Positions 25,872 to 34,107 of a DNA stretch of 64,000 nucleotides are shown in pieces. The stretch is from Paenibacillus sp. SZ31 (GTDB lineage: Bacteria; Bacillota; Bacilli; Paenibacillales; Paenibacillaceae): contig NZ_JABBEA010000004.1 of assembly GCF_012912005.1 (NCBI RefSeq), positions 186,001-250,000 on the forward strand. The letters are read 5' to 3'. Both the position numbers and the translations under genes were made by a program. Every line of letters begins with the position of its first letter. The first letter of the stretch is position 1. The notes below the pieces were generated by a model. It saw nothing but the letters and a program-made list of their open reading frames with translations. It did no database searches and was not told the DNA's origin.

Positions 25872-25917
25872 CACTCCGATGACAGAATAACCTTCGTTAC
25901 ATTGAACTTATATAGTT
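25872..25917 (+). repeat. Fragment of the dispersed intergenic repeat (subtype II)
   Basis: CACTCCGATGACAGAATAACC matches the left end and flank of the copy at 47170-47190, then the sequence jumps to TTGAACTTATATA, resembling the right-hand flank of the copy at 41771. It looks like a copy with the interior deleted. It lies inside the tail island, in the gap between the first two module 1 genes. Confidence 0.5.
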
Positions 25918-26344
25918 ATTCTCTCGTAGCTTTAAGTGCGGTAGGTCGCTGTTCCAATTGTCGCATGGTAGCGGCGGACTCCGACACTTTGGTGGTTCGC
26001 ATGGTGTAGTACACCAGCATTCGCGGAGTATCGTTCTCCGTCTCCCAACGCAGTTCCGTTGCACGATAGGGCGTTCCCTCCACGTCGATGGTTTCCAAAG
26101 CTTCGAACAACTCGTCCGGTAGGGTTGCCGGGATATCGTTTGGATCGAGCCAGCGGATTTCGAAGGTATGGGACTGCACGAACCGATCGCTTCGTTCCCG
26201 GGTGAATTGGGCGGACAGTAAGCGGTAGGTGATGCCCATAGTGTCTGTCGTGGGGCTGGTATCCTTTGAAGGGTGAAGCGGAAAGTCAGGAAAATGCTGC
26301 GTGAGTGTTGCTGCAATGGCTGTGGTTAGTTTGTTTGTGGTCAT
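25916..26344 (-). CDS. Tail terminator-like protein, module 1
   Basis: 142 aa, first gene of module 1. ITYRLLSAQFTRERSDRFVQ, SHTFEIRWLDP and the C-terminal part resemble the phage tail-terminator/DUF6838 family that caps the tail and stops tube growth. The ATG follows GAGGTGAAAC. It sits between the last module 2 gene and the small pre-sheath gene. In a headless particle such a protein would close the free end of the tail. The family assignment is from pattern memory. Confidence 0.65.
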   Translation of the reverse strand: MTTNKLTTAIAATLTQHFPDFPLHPSKDTSPTTDTMGITYRLLSAQFTRERSDRFVQSHTFEIRWLDPNDIPATLPDELFEALETIDVEGTPYRATELRWETENDTPRMLVYYTMRTTKVSESAATMRQLEQRPTALKATRE

Positions 26345-26468
26345 GTTTCACCTCACTCATAAAAAAAATTTTTATAAATTTTATTACTTGTCAATTTAAG
26401 CTTTTTGAGAGTTTGTTTTTTAAACAATCTGTTTCATACTCGCGCTTAAATCGAATTTTTAATAAGAT

Positions 26469-26876
26469 TCATAATTTTGTTATACTGAGGTTGTTTACAG
26501 AAGCGCTATAACCAGCTTCAGGATATCCCGCCTTCACATATAATTGTATTTTATCTCCTGCTTCAAATTTCAAATCTTCTAAAAAGTTAACTGGTTCTGA
26601 TTGAGACGCGCGATATACTCCATATGGTTGTGAGTTTTTATAGATTTGTGCACGGGACGCATAACCAGCAACTCCCCCATTACCGTAAAAGGTAAACGCA
26701 CATCTTAAGGTTCCGTTTATAGGAGACATGGTTGACCATACTTCGACTAGCGTAGTCCCGCTCCAAGTAAATCCAAAAGAGTTTCTAGCAATAATATCAC
26801 CTTGTGATACTATAGGTTGTGACTCAATCCCATCCAAACCAGAGTTCCTTAGAGAATAAATATCTAAGAGAGGCAT
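26469..26876 (-). CDS. Putative receptor-binding/tail-tip protein, module 2 (third of three)
   Basis: 135 aa, beta-rich, no cysteine, no signal peptide. Sequence such as NGTLRCAFTFYGNGGVAGYA and YVKAGYPEAGYSASVNNLSI looks like a jelly-roll, head-of-fibre domain. The start codon overlaps the end of the preceding 102-aa gene. AT-rich compared with the baseplate genes. Assignment rests on its position at the end of the module and composition, not on a recognised family. Confidence 0.55.
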   Translation of the reverse strand: MPLLDIYSLRNSGLDGIESQPIVSQGDIIARNSFGFTWSGTTLVEVWSTMSPINGTLRCAFTFYGNGGVAGYASRAQIYKNSQPYGVYRASQSEPVNFLEDLKFEAGDKIQLYVKAGYPEAGYSASVNNLSITKL

Positions 26877-27184
26877 TATGTCACCTCTTTGCCGCTGATA
26901 TATACGTTCATTGCACTTGAGGTAGAAGCAAATCCCCCTATTTCTTCCCCTGAATGAATAACCTGATCAAGAAAAGGTATAACAATAGTGTCACGTGCTT
27001 TAACTGAGTGCGTGGATACAATCCAAGTCCCTGCTATATTTAAACTAAATGTTTGGTCGGTAGTACCAAAATTACATACTGTAATAGCTTTTACAATAGA
27101 CTTCGTCCCACTTGGCACCGAGTAAAGAGTAGAAAGTGCTGTTCCCAAAACACCTCTATAAAACCTTTTAGTTGTTGTAGTCAT
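26876..27184 (-). CDS. Putative fibre-associated beta protein, module 2 (second of three)
   Basis: 102 aa, beta-sandwich-like (VPSGTKSIVKAITVCNFGTT, then FLDQVIHSGEEIGGFASTSS). Similar short proteins with an 'IVKAI-CN' pattern are found downstream of fibre genes in several Firmicute phages and phage tails. It lies directly after the 199-aa knob protein and before the 135-aa protein. Function probably in receptor binding. Confidence 0.55.
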   Translation of the reverse strand: MTTTTKRFYRGVLGTALSTLYSVPSGTKSIVKAITVCNFGTTDQTFSLNIAGTWIVSTHSVKARDTIVIPFLDQVIHSGEEIGGFASTSSAMNVYISGKEVT

Positions 27185-27781
27185 CTATAATGTCCCCCAT
27201 AGAGTTGATTGATCAAGAGTCGCGTCTGTATAGTCTTTGAGATTCTTCTCAGCCGCAATCCTCGCATCCCTAACCGCTTTCTCCGTAGCAGCCAAATCTT
27301 CACGGGTTCCATCAACTGCGTTGGACAATTGGACGATACCCTTATCTGTTAAGGATGCATCATTAATAACGATTTCCTCGACTTTCTGATCGGTGTATTC
27401 CTTTACCTCTTCAATATCATCCCTTGTAGGTACTTTTTTCCATGGACCCCATCCGACATAGTAGTTCCTTTGAAAAACTTGTAGGTTACTCGGTTCAAAG
27501 GTTGTTAGAGTCTGGACCACACCAGCATGTTTTTCTATCGTCAAATGAAAGGCTACTCCTACTGGGGAATTAGCTAAAGTTCCTACTGTCGCATTCGTTG
27601 GGCAATAATATTCCCCTTCTGTAATATAGCTATTAAGATCAGATTCCGCAGGTATAAGGATGGATTCACGTGTTGCAACGCCTGCGTCAATCTTTTCAAA
27701 AATCCTGTTAATACTCTCTCGGGTCACATTCTCGTTCCCCAAGGGAAGAGGCAATCTCAGTCGATCTGTTTCTTTTGGCAT
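27185..27781 (-). CDS. Short tail fibre protein with pyocin-knob domain, module 2
   Basis: 199 aa from the ATG at 27781, which overlaps the xkdU stop codon and follows GGAGGTG. Seen: PKETDRLRLPLPLGNENVTR attachment part, a pyocin-knob-like domain (about residues 40-115, NYYVGWGPWKKVPTRDD), and a phage collar/fibre repeat (SLTDKGIVQLSNAVDGTRED). Far shorter than the 1039-aa module 1 fibre; receptor binding in module 2 seems divided over this and two small downstream genes. Confidence 0.8.
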   Translation of the reverse strand: MPKETDRLRLPLPLGNENVTRESINRIFEKIDAGVATRESILIPAESDLNSYITEGEYYCPTNATVGTLANSPVGVAFHLTIEKHAGVVQTLTTFEPSNLQVFQRNYYVGWGPWKKVPTRDDIEEVKEYTDQKVEEIVINDASLTDKGIVQLSNAVDGTREDLAATEKAVRDARIAAEKNLKDYTDATLDQSTLWGTL

Positions 27782-28371
27782 TACGCCCACACCTCCAGTT
27801 CATTCCACGTCAAGGACGCGGCATCGAGTTCGTCCCATGTCATCTGTTTGTTGTCCAGATCATCCCAGACCAGATAACGATATTTATATTCCACGGCCAT
27901 GTGGGCCGGTTTCAATTCTTCAATTGCTCGCTTCAGATCATCGATATTGGGCGGGGTGCCCATCGTATCCACAAAGCTCACCGTAAAACTCCACACTTCC
28001 GGCTGAAATGTTACATCCACTTTTCCCCCGGCATATGCCTCAGCCACATTCACAACTTGTCTCCCCGAAAACTTCCCGGCCCCACGTAGTTTCGATTCCA
28101 CCACGGCACGCCGCTGCTCTACAGGTTTGAAACGGTCCGTCTCAATACCTAGCTCCTGCTCCCAGAAGTCCAGCCCCCACGTCGCTGTCCGGACAAAAAA
28201 CTGCTCCAACGTCTCATCCAACGCCTGATACAGCAGATCCATTTCGGTGCCTTTTGCCTGCATATCGGCCTGCATTACACGAGAGGTCTCATAATACCTG
28301 GGCAAATACGAGAACAGCTCCCGCCCTTTCTCACTCGTCAGTCCAACATCTACAATAGAAGGAGCACTCAT
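27781..28371 (-). CDS. xkdU: Baseplate protein XkdU-like (DUF2313), module 2
   Basis: 196 aa. Seen: LFSYLPRYYETSRVMQADMQ, FFVRTATWGLDFWEQELGIE, and DTMGTPPNIDDLKRAIEELK with PAHMAVEYKYRYL, the hallmark of the family and shared with module 1. A C-terminal tail of repeated 'W-D-x-L/T-W-x-E-L' steps (about residues 172-195) follows, like the repeated C-terminus seen in other XkdU homologues. Confidence 0.88.
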   Translation of the reverse strand: MSAPSIVDVGLTSEKGRELFSYLPRYYETSRVMQADMQAKGTEMDLLYQALDETLEQFFVRTATWGLDFWEQELGIETDRFKPVEQRRAVVESKLRGAGKFSGRQVVNVAEAYAGGKVDVTFQPEVWSFTVSFVDTMGTPPNIDDLKRAIEELKPAHMAVEYKYRYLVWDDLDNKQMTWDELDAASLTWNELEVWA

Positions 28372-28516
28372 GCCCTGTCCCCTCCCTTCCTTTCACATCA
28401 ATATGGAGCGTCTCGCTCACCAGTTCCAATCCGGATCCGCGTACTTCTCCCGATCTTCTTAAGTCTCCGCACTCCCCAATTACATCCTGATCAACCGTCT
28501 GCCCAACACTACTCAT
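28331..28516 (-). CDS. Possible small unrecognised protein between xkdT and xkdU, module 2
   Basis: About 61 aa (MSSVGQTVDQDVIGECGDLR, then GSGLELVSETLHIDVKGREG). It overlaps the end of xkdT and the start of xkdU. Module 1 has no space here because its xkdT and xkdU overlap. No homologue recognised. The composition is protein-like and xkdU otherwise would have a 137-base leader, but it could be an untranslated spacer. Confidence 0.35.
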   Translation of the reverse strand: MSSVGQTVDQDVIGECGDLRRSGEVRGSGLELVSETLHIDVKGREGTGHECSFYCRCWTDE

Positions 28517-29648
28517 GCACATCCACCGTCCCCAGCACGGCCACCTGGCTCGCGGTCATCTCGATATTCTGGTCACTTACACCGTTCACGGTAAGCTCCG
28601 AATAGTCGATAATCGGCGGAATGTCCAGCAGAATCGCGGCAATGCGGGTGTAGCGCACGAGTGGATCGGCAAAAGCCAACTGTTTCAGATACGCGGTCAC
28701 CCCGCGTTCGATCAATGCTCGCACATCAGCGAGTGTCGCATCACTTGCGAGCGTCAGCTTCACCTGAATGTTCATCGGCACTTCCTCGGCTGGCATCACG
28801 GACACCACTGGCCCCGCGGGCGCAACACCTTCACCCTGTCCATCCTGCGTTGGATCAACGTACTTCTGAACGGCCGCTACCAGATCTGTACCCGCAGCGC
28901 GCTTTTCCGTGTCCAGCAAATATAGTCCCACCGTGCCTGGTCCCTGCCATAACGGAATAACCCGCGTTGCACCAACACCTGGTACTTCACTGGCCCATTG
29001 CACATATTGCGATTTGTTACCGCTTGTCCCTTGGTTGCGGACTTTGGCATAAAAGCGTTCCAACAGTGCAGTATCGGCCTCAATATCTGCACCGCCTTTA
29101 ATCACCTCAACGTTCATGACAGAGGTCACGCCACTTACAGGTGTAGACAACACAGTTATCGTGCCCGCAGGCACATTACTCTCTTTTCCGGCAACAAGCG
29201 CTCGCACGCCCACCACCCCAGAGCCCTCTGCATCCAGTTCCAAACGTCCCACTGTCTCATATTCGAGCGAAGCTTCAGCAGATACTTCATCCGCGAGTGT
29301 AGCCACGACCGTTCCCGCAGGCACCACTTTCCCCGGCGTACCCGCGAACCTCACCGCACCTTGCGCCGCCACCGCAGCTCGCCGCGTGATACCGTGCTCT
29401 CCTGCCCGTAGATCCAGCTCTTCCGAACGAAAATTCGGATCACTGCTCGCAGCCGTACTTGCAAAGCCGCGCCGCAGTAATTCCTGCGCCCACAAAGCCG
29501 CCTCAGACAGCATAAAAGCAACCGGAGCCTCCGCATCCCACAGAAACGAACCCTCCGACTTATCCAGATCCGCGGGCAGACGATCCAGCATACGCTGCAT
29601 AATCTGTTCCTCCGTCTGGTCCTCCAAATAACGCGGAATCTCAGCCAT
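28509..29648 (-). CDS. xkdT: Baseplate J-like protein (XkdT), module 2
   Basis: 379 aa wedge protein. N-terminal EEQIMQRMLDRLPADLDKSE, central GNKSQYVQWASEVPGVGATR and C-terminal VTAYLKQLAFADPLVRYTRI then DIPPIIDYSELTVNG mirror module 1 closely. Its codon use is markedly GC-rich, unlike the AT-rich fibre genes next to it. Four bases separate it from xkdS. Confidence 0.92.
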   Translation of the reverse strand: MAEIPRYLEDQTEEQIMQRMLDRLPADLDKSEGSFLWDAEAPVAFMLSEAALWAQELLRRGFASTAASSDPNFRSEELDLRAGEHGITRRAAVAAQGAVRFAGTPGKVVPAGTVVATLADEVSAEASLEYETVGRLELDAEGSGVVGVRALVAGKESNVPAGTITVLSTPVSGVTSVMNVEVIKGGADIEADTALLERFYAKVRNQGTSGNKSQYVQWASEVPGVGATRVIPLWQGPGTVGLYLLDTEKRAAGTDLVAAVQKYVDPTQDGQGEGVAPAGPVVSVMPAEEVPMNIQVKLTLASDATLADVRALIERGVTAYLKQLAFADPLVRYTRIAAILLDIPPIIDYSELTVNGVSDQNIEMTASQVAVLGTVDVHE

Positions 29649-29652
29649 CCCG

Positions 29653-30108
29653 TCAGATCACCTCACTTTCCAGAATAAACATCTCTTCCTGCACACTCGC
29701 CACCCGGCACGAGAACATGCACTGCTCCCGATTCCAATCAAACGTGAACTGGTCTACCGATTCCGTGCGCGGATCAGCCAGCAACGTTTCCGTCACCATC
29801 CGGGTAATCTCACTTTCCATCACACCCCGGCTGTCACCCTGCCCCACCAGATCCTCCAGCTCCGAACCATAGTTCCGGGAATAGATCACATGTCTGTACC
29901 TTGGCGTTTTTACGGCCTTAATGCACCACTGCACCCAAGCTTCATGTCCACCAGCCCCAGCAACTTTGCCACTTGGGGTCAGCACAAAATCCCCTGCATC
30001 GTAATCGAATCGCCAACTCCGTCCAAAGCGCACCTCTTCCGATGCCGCCCCTGACAGATCTTCTTCATCTCCCCAGACCACACCCGTTTCCGGGAACAAA
30101 CTAGGCAT
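29653..30108 (-). CDS. xkdS: Baseplate protein XkdS-like (DUF2634, gp25-like), module 2
   Basis: 151 aa from the ATG at 30108 (AAGGTGG nine bases before). AVKTPRYRHVIYSRNYGSEL is the DUF2634 signature; the end is an immunoglobulin-like strand region. It overlaps the xkdR-like gene by eight bases. A GTG at 30114 is an alternative start. Confidence 0.88.
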   Translation of the reverse strand: MPSLFPETGVVWGDEEDLSGAASEEVRFGRSWRFDYDAGDFVLTPSGKVAGAGGHEAWVQWCIKAVKTPRYRHVIYSRNYGSELEDLVGQGDSRGVMESEITRMVTETLLADPRTESVDQFTFDWNREQCMFSCRVASVQEEMFILESEVI

Positions 30109-30511
30109 GTGCACTCACCACCTTACACAGCACCACAATGTCGTTGCCGCCATTCACCCGCATCGCAAGTACGCGATCTCCCGCTTTCAGACCTTTGCCG
30201 AGAGACCACACCGCTTCTTCCACTTCCTCTTCTTGCAAAAGAAACCGTCCCGTGCCCGTCTTTCCGCCGTTTGCCACGTCAGGTATACCGGAAATCGCGC
30301 CAGCAGCCTCGCGCTCCGGTAGTCCAAGCGTGCCCGGCAATTCGGCCACGAGATAATCCTGCACTTCGTGCTTGAAATCATCCAGCTTCACGCCGGACGA
30401 TGTCATCGTACCCAGTACTGCTCCCAGCCCACTCACTGCCTGACGGGAATGTGTACTCATCGCACCCCGCATGACGTCGGCAAAATGCCCATACGGATCA
30501 TCTTTATTCAA
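30101..30511 (-). CDS. xkdR: XkdR-like protein (DUF2577), module 2
   Basis: 136 aa with the DUF2577 core near its C-terminus (WSLGKGLKAGDRVLAMRVNG followed by GNDIVVLCKVVSAHA) and an extra N-terminal helical part that the 85-aa module 1 version lacks. Overlaps xkdQ by eight bases and xkdS by eight. Probably part of hub or spike. Confidence 0.82.
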   Translation of the reverse strand: MNKDDPYGHFADVMRGAMSTHSRQAVSGLGAVLGTMTSSGVKLDDFKHEVQDYLVAELPGTLGLPEREAAGAISGIPDVANGGKTGTGRFLLQEEEVEEAVWSLGKGLKAGDRVLAMRVNGGNDIVVLCKVVSAHA

Positions 30512-31490
30512 GGTAATACCTCCTTTTCACCAGCTCAGCCGTCCCCAGCTCTAACGTCATCGTTCCAGGCCCGGCAGATAGATCACGGCTGACCGACATG
30601 ACGATCAGCTTCAGTCCTTTTAACAACACTGCATCCCCGGCGCGAATCGTATTCACATCCGGTGCGGATATCGTAAAGGTCTCCTGAATACCCGTCAGAT
30701 GACTTTTCGCCAGTTTTTTCGCGGCGGTTGTCGATTTCACCTGATCGTCCTCTACCAGCTTTTGCAATGTGCCCAGTTCTTCCACACCATTCTGCTCAAT
30801 CGCGAGCACTTTGGAAGGGACCTCCTTGCCACTCGTAGACTCCGACGCTGCCATGACTTTCACTTTGGTGACCGCCCCTTCGAGCGTACGCATCTGCGTC
30901 AGATCAATCAATCGATCCAGTTCGTGCACCTTCGCGTTACTGCCCACCTGAAAGAGCTGCAATCCGCCGGGTGTCATCCGTGGATGATACATCTCCCCAC
31001 CAGACTTGGCCGTTTCCTTCAGATCAGCAAACATCATCGAGAAAATCGTCTGTGACCGATACACGGCTTTTCCCAGCTTTGTCTTGGTTTCTGGCAATGT
31101 AGCGTATGGAATCTTCCACTCTTTGGCGTAGGTTTTGAGTCGCTGCGTAGCGGTCTGATTCTTCGGCAACAGGAACTCGTCCTCCGATTTTTCCAGATAA
31201 ATCATCCGGTCGTACACCGTGAGAGACAGCCGCTTGGTGCCGCTGTTCGAGCTTTCCACCTCCCAGATGACCGCAGGATGCAGCAAGTGAACCAGGGATT
31301 TTTCGCCAAAAGGAACCCCGCTAATCCGCACCGCTATACCCGGTGAGATCGAAGGCAGACCGGAAGATGCAGACACTGCCAGCCGGATGTTGGCCTGATA
31401 GGCAATCTGGTCGAGCGAGTCCTTCAGCGTAATGGTCTCCACCAGCTTGGTGATGTCATATTTGTCGTCGACAATGACCTTGTAGGTCAT
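30504..31490 (-). CDS. xkdQ: Baseplate hub protein XkdQ-like, module 2
   Basis: 328 aa. Seen: VDDKYDITKLVETITLKDSL at the start, RLSLTVYDRMIYLEKSEDEF near residue 85, TATQRLKTYAKEWKIPYATL, and INTIRAGDAVLL-like strand near the C-terminus (APDVNTIRAGDAVLLKGLKL). These match the XkdQ/gp27-like hub. Start codon overlaps the LysM-protein stop (ATGA). Confidence 0.88.
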   Translation of the reverse strand: MTYKVIVDDKYDITKLVETITLKDSLDQIAYQANIRLAVSASSGLPSISPGIAVRISGVPFGEKSLVHLLHPAVIWEVESSNSGTKRLSLTVYDRMIYLEKSEDEFLLPKNQTATQRLKTYAKEWKIPYATLPETKTKLGKAVYRSQTIFSMMFADLKETAKSGGEMYHPRMTPGGLQLFQVGSNAKVHELDRLIDLTQMRTLEGAVTKVKVMAASESTSGKEVPSKVLAIEQNGVEELGTLQKLVEDDQVKSTTAAKKLAKSHLTGIQETFTISAPDVNTIRAGDAVLLKGLKLIVMSVSRDLSAGPGTMTLELGTAELVKRRYYLE

Positions 31491-32152
31491 GGCATCACCA
31501 GCTTTTGTCCGGGCTTGATCCGGTTCGGATCACTCCCGATGATCTTCGCGTTCAGCTTGTAGATCTCGTTCCATTTGGAACTGCTGCCCAGCTCCAGCTT
31601 TGCTATTTTGGACAGGGAGTCGCCAGATTTGACGGTGTAGGTCTTGCTGCTCTTTTTCAAATCGGTACGAGAACCTGACTTGCTCGCGGATGCCGCAGAG
31701 CCCACCTTCTCCACCTTGGAATCCCGCCATGTTCGCAGGGTCAGGTCGAAATAAATATCCCCTGTCTCCCCCCCACGAAAGCTCGAATTAAGCGAAACAA
31801 TAAAAACAGGCACGTTCACGCCCGTCTCTGAAATGATGAAACGCAGCGGCTTTTTGGAGATGAGAAACGTGTTCAGGACATTCATCGCCACACGCGGATC
31901 AGGCAAATTTTCGTACATACAGTAGAAGGCATCATACTCTTTTGGAAAAAAAGAAGAGAAGGTGATCTCCTTCACCTTCTCCCCCTGCGCAAAATCAAAC
32001 TCACCATACTCCAGCATATTAATCGTTTCATACCCTTTGGACCTGGAAATACTCACCTCTTCCGGGTTCACTGGGAATTGAAATGGAGTGCCGCCATCCT
32101 TCAGCGTAAATGCCATTTTGTTAGGCACTACTTCATCTTTAAGTACAGACAT
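31487..32152 (-). CDS. xkdP: LysM tail protein XkdP-like, module 2
   Basis: 221 aa. N-terminal tail domain (FQFPVNPEEVSISRSKGYET), Ser/Lys-rich linker near residues 145-165, C-terminal LysM (TVKSGDSLSKIAKLELGSSS ending with IKPGQKLVMP). Same domain order as the module 1 protein at 20225. Good AAGGAGG ribosome binding site before the ATG. Confidence 0.9.
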   Translation of the reverse strand: MSVLKDEVVPNKMAFTLKDGGTPFQFPVNPEEVSISRSKGYETINMLEYGEFDFAQGEKVKEITFSSFFPKEYDAFYCMYENLPDPRVAMNVLNTFLISKKPLRFIISETGVNVPVFIVSLNSSFRGGETGDIYFDLTLRTWRDSKVEKVGSAASASKSGSRTDLKKSSKTYTVKSGDSLSKIAKLELGSSSKWNEIYKLNAKIIGSDPNRIKPGQKLVMP

Positions 32153-32170
32153 ACACGGCCTCCTTTCTGC

Positions 32171-33922
32171 TTAGGCCATAATTGTTTTTCGGTTTTCCAT
32201 CGCACGGCGGAACTCGCCCGTAATCCGTTGTCCGACCTGCTTGGTGACAGCATCGTAATCAATCGCATTTTCGCGCACAGTCACCTGCACCGCACCTGGT
32301 GGAATATTTATCGCAATCTGATTGGTGGTTTCGGTTTTGAAATCCTTCAAGTAACCGGACAGACTGCTCATCTGGTCTTCAGATATCTGTACCGTCATCG
32401 TGGACGATTTCCCATTCGTCTGCGCACCGTTACCAAGCGCCATCGCTTGGCTCTGCATCATGCTTGTTCCCATGAATCCAGCAGATGTAGGCTGACCGAC
32501 TTTGCTGTTCATATAAGCCGTTGGGCCTGTCATGGTCAGTGCCGGTGGAATATAAGCAGGTGCCATCTGCGGGCCTGTTGCAACTGGAGACGGTGAAGCC
32601 ACCGTTGCTGCCGAGACCGTCTTCTCTTCTTTTTTGGAACCAAAACCGAAAAATCCGGATATGCCATCCGTGATTTTTTTTGTTTTTTCAGAGACATAAT
32701 CCGCTGCACCCGACAATGCATCCCCTACACCCTCGGTAGCACTAGACATAAAGTTTCCAATATCCTTCGCTTTGTCTCCAATCCAGCCCCCTGCTGCACT
32801 TCCGGCCCAACCACCTACTGCACCACCAACCCATGTTCCGATGCCAGGCAAAAGAACGCTACCGATGGCGCTACCAATCGCAGTACCTGCTGTGCCGCCA
32901 ATCATCGAACCCACCGCTCGGCCACGCTCTTCTGGAGGTGCGGTCACTACATTCGCTACATCAGCAAGCATGCTGATGGGTCCAAGCAACCTTTTTGCTC
33001 CTTTGGCAAAGCCACTACTTAAATTATCCATCAATCCATTACCAGCCAGCATGTCGGTTAAAGATCCCAATCCACCATCCGCAAATCCTAATCTACCGCT
33101 TCCTCGTATTCTTCTACCGCCTCCCCTGTTACGGTTGCGATCGGCCGGAGGAGTTGGAGTATCAGGTACAGGATTGGGTACTGGTGATGGGCCCCGGTTC
33201 GAACGATTACTAGACCTTCTACCACTTCGGTAATTTCGTCTTCCACGATCTGATCCACCACCATCCGCATTCGGTGAACGAACTCTACGGTTTTTGCCCA
33301 TCTTTCCACCTGTGCAACAGCAGCATTTGGATGCTGGACTTCTGGTTGGATCAGATGCAGGACTTTCTTCTTTTTTCTTTTTGAACAAATTAATAAATTT
33401 ACCAACTTTATCAATGATGTTATCAATTGCATCGTTAATATTGTTAATGATTTCAGCTACACCAGAAACTTTTTCCCAAAAGCCTTTTGTTTCTTCTTCC
33501 TTCGTAGCATTAGTGATATTTTTATTATTTTGAATCACGACAGCCATAGTAGGACCCGAAGCTCCTCCTTTACCCATCGCCACTTCAATCTTCTGCCGAA
33601 CTTCAAGGGATACTGTTCCGGAAGCCGTAACCATCTGGTCCCTGAAACTATTCAGTTTCGCCCATGCGCGATCCAGTGCAGGACTGAGCTTATCAATCAA
33701 TCCAATTGTCGGTGTAATTCGCAACCTGCTGATTCGAACAGCCATACTATAAATATGCTCCAACCTGCGTCCGGTCGTTCTCAGTTCATTGTTCACCTTA
33801 ATCAGACTCTGATAACGAACTCTGCCCAGACGTTCGGTTGAGCGTTGGATCTGATCCAGATAACGAAGGGTTGTCCGCATTTCCGCATTAGATTTAGACA
33901 AACCTACAATCATTTCTGCCAT
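32171..33922 (-). CDS. Tape measure protein with Cys4/Arg-Gly-rich segment, module 2
   Basis: 583 aa. Seen: helical N-terminus (about 1-130), then KEEETKGFWEKVSGVAEIIN, a Lys-rich helix, a CCCC cluster near residue 200 followed by about 90 residues rich in Arg, Gly, Asn, Ser and Pro (RGRRNYRSGRRSSNRSNRG), a glycine-zipper-like hydrophobic part (IGSVLLPGIGTWVGGAVGGW, about residues 350-385), and a C-terminal domain ending FRRAMENRKTIMA. AGGAGGTG precedes the ATG. At most about 88 nm if wholly helical. Identified as tape measure from position between chaperone and LysM gene; the sequence itself is unusual. Confidence 0.75.
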   Translation of the reverse strand: MAEMIVGLSKSNAEMRTTLRYLDQIQRSTERLGRVRYQSLIKVNNELRTTGRRLEHIYSMAVRISRLRITPTIGLIDKLSPALDRAWAKLNSFRDQMVTASGTVSLEVRQKIEVAMGKGGASGPTMAVVIQNNKNITNATKEEETKGFWEKVSGVAEIINNINDAIDNIIDKVGKFINLFKKKKEESPASDPTRSPASKCCCCTGGKMGKNRRVRSPNADGGGSDRGRRNYRSGRRSSNRSNRGPSPVPNPVPDTPTPPADRNRNRGGGRRIRGSGRLGFADGGLGSLTDMLAGNGLMDNLSSGFAKGAKRLLGPISMLADVANVVTAPPEERGRAVGSMIGGTAGTAIGSAIGSVLLPGIGTWVGGAVGGWAGSAAGGWIGDKAKDIGNFMSSATEGVGDALSGAADYVSEKTKKITDGISGFFGFGSKKEEKTVSAATVASPSPVATGPQMAPAYIPPALTMTGPTAYMNSKVGQPTSAGFMGTSMMQSQAMALGNGAQTNGKSSTMTVQISEDQMSSLSGYLKDFKTETTNQIAINIPPGAVQVTVRENAIDYDAVTKQVGQRITGEFRRAMENRKTIMA

Positions 33923-33946
33923 TTTTTCACCTCCTGCCTTATATCG

Positions 33947-34107
33947 TTATCGATTCATTTGCGAGGTTATTGCTGCCATCTCTTCTTCCGAGAACGCAAT
34001 TAACAGCGAGCGCTCCCCACGTGGCAAAGACCAGAACTCTCCGGGCCGGAGATGATGACGCACCCACATGTGATACAGGAACGTGGTCATCCCGCCGGAG
34101 TGAATCA
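33947..34107 (-). CDS. -1 frameshift extension of the tail assembly chaperone, module 2
   Basis: The -1 frame after the slippery heptamer at 34108-34114 is open for about 53 codons (LIHSGGMTTFLYHMWVRHHL, then PRGERSLLIAFSEEEMAA) and stops at 33947, 25 bases before the tape measure. No start codon or ribosome binding site of its own. The content (short helical domain, then 'E-E-E-M-A-A') matches the T part of G/GT chaperones. Confidence 0.85.
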
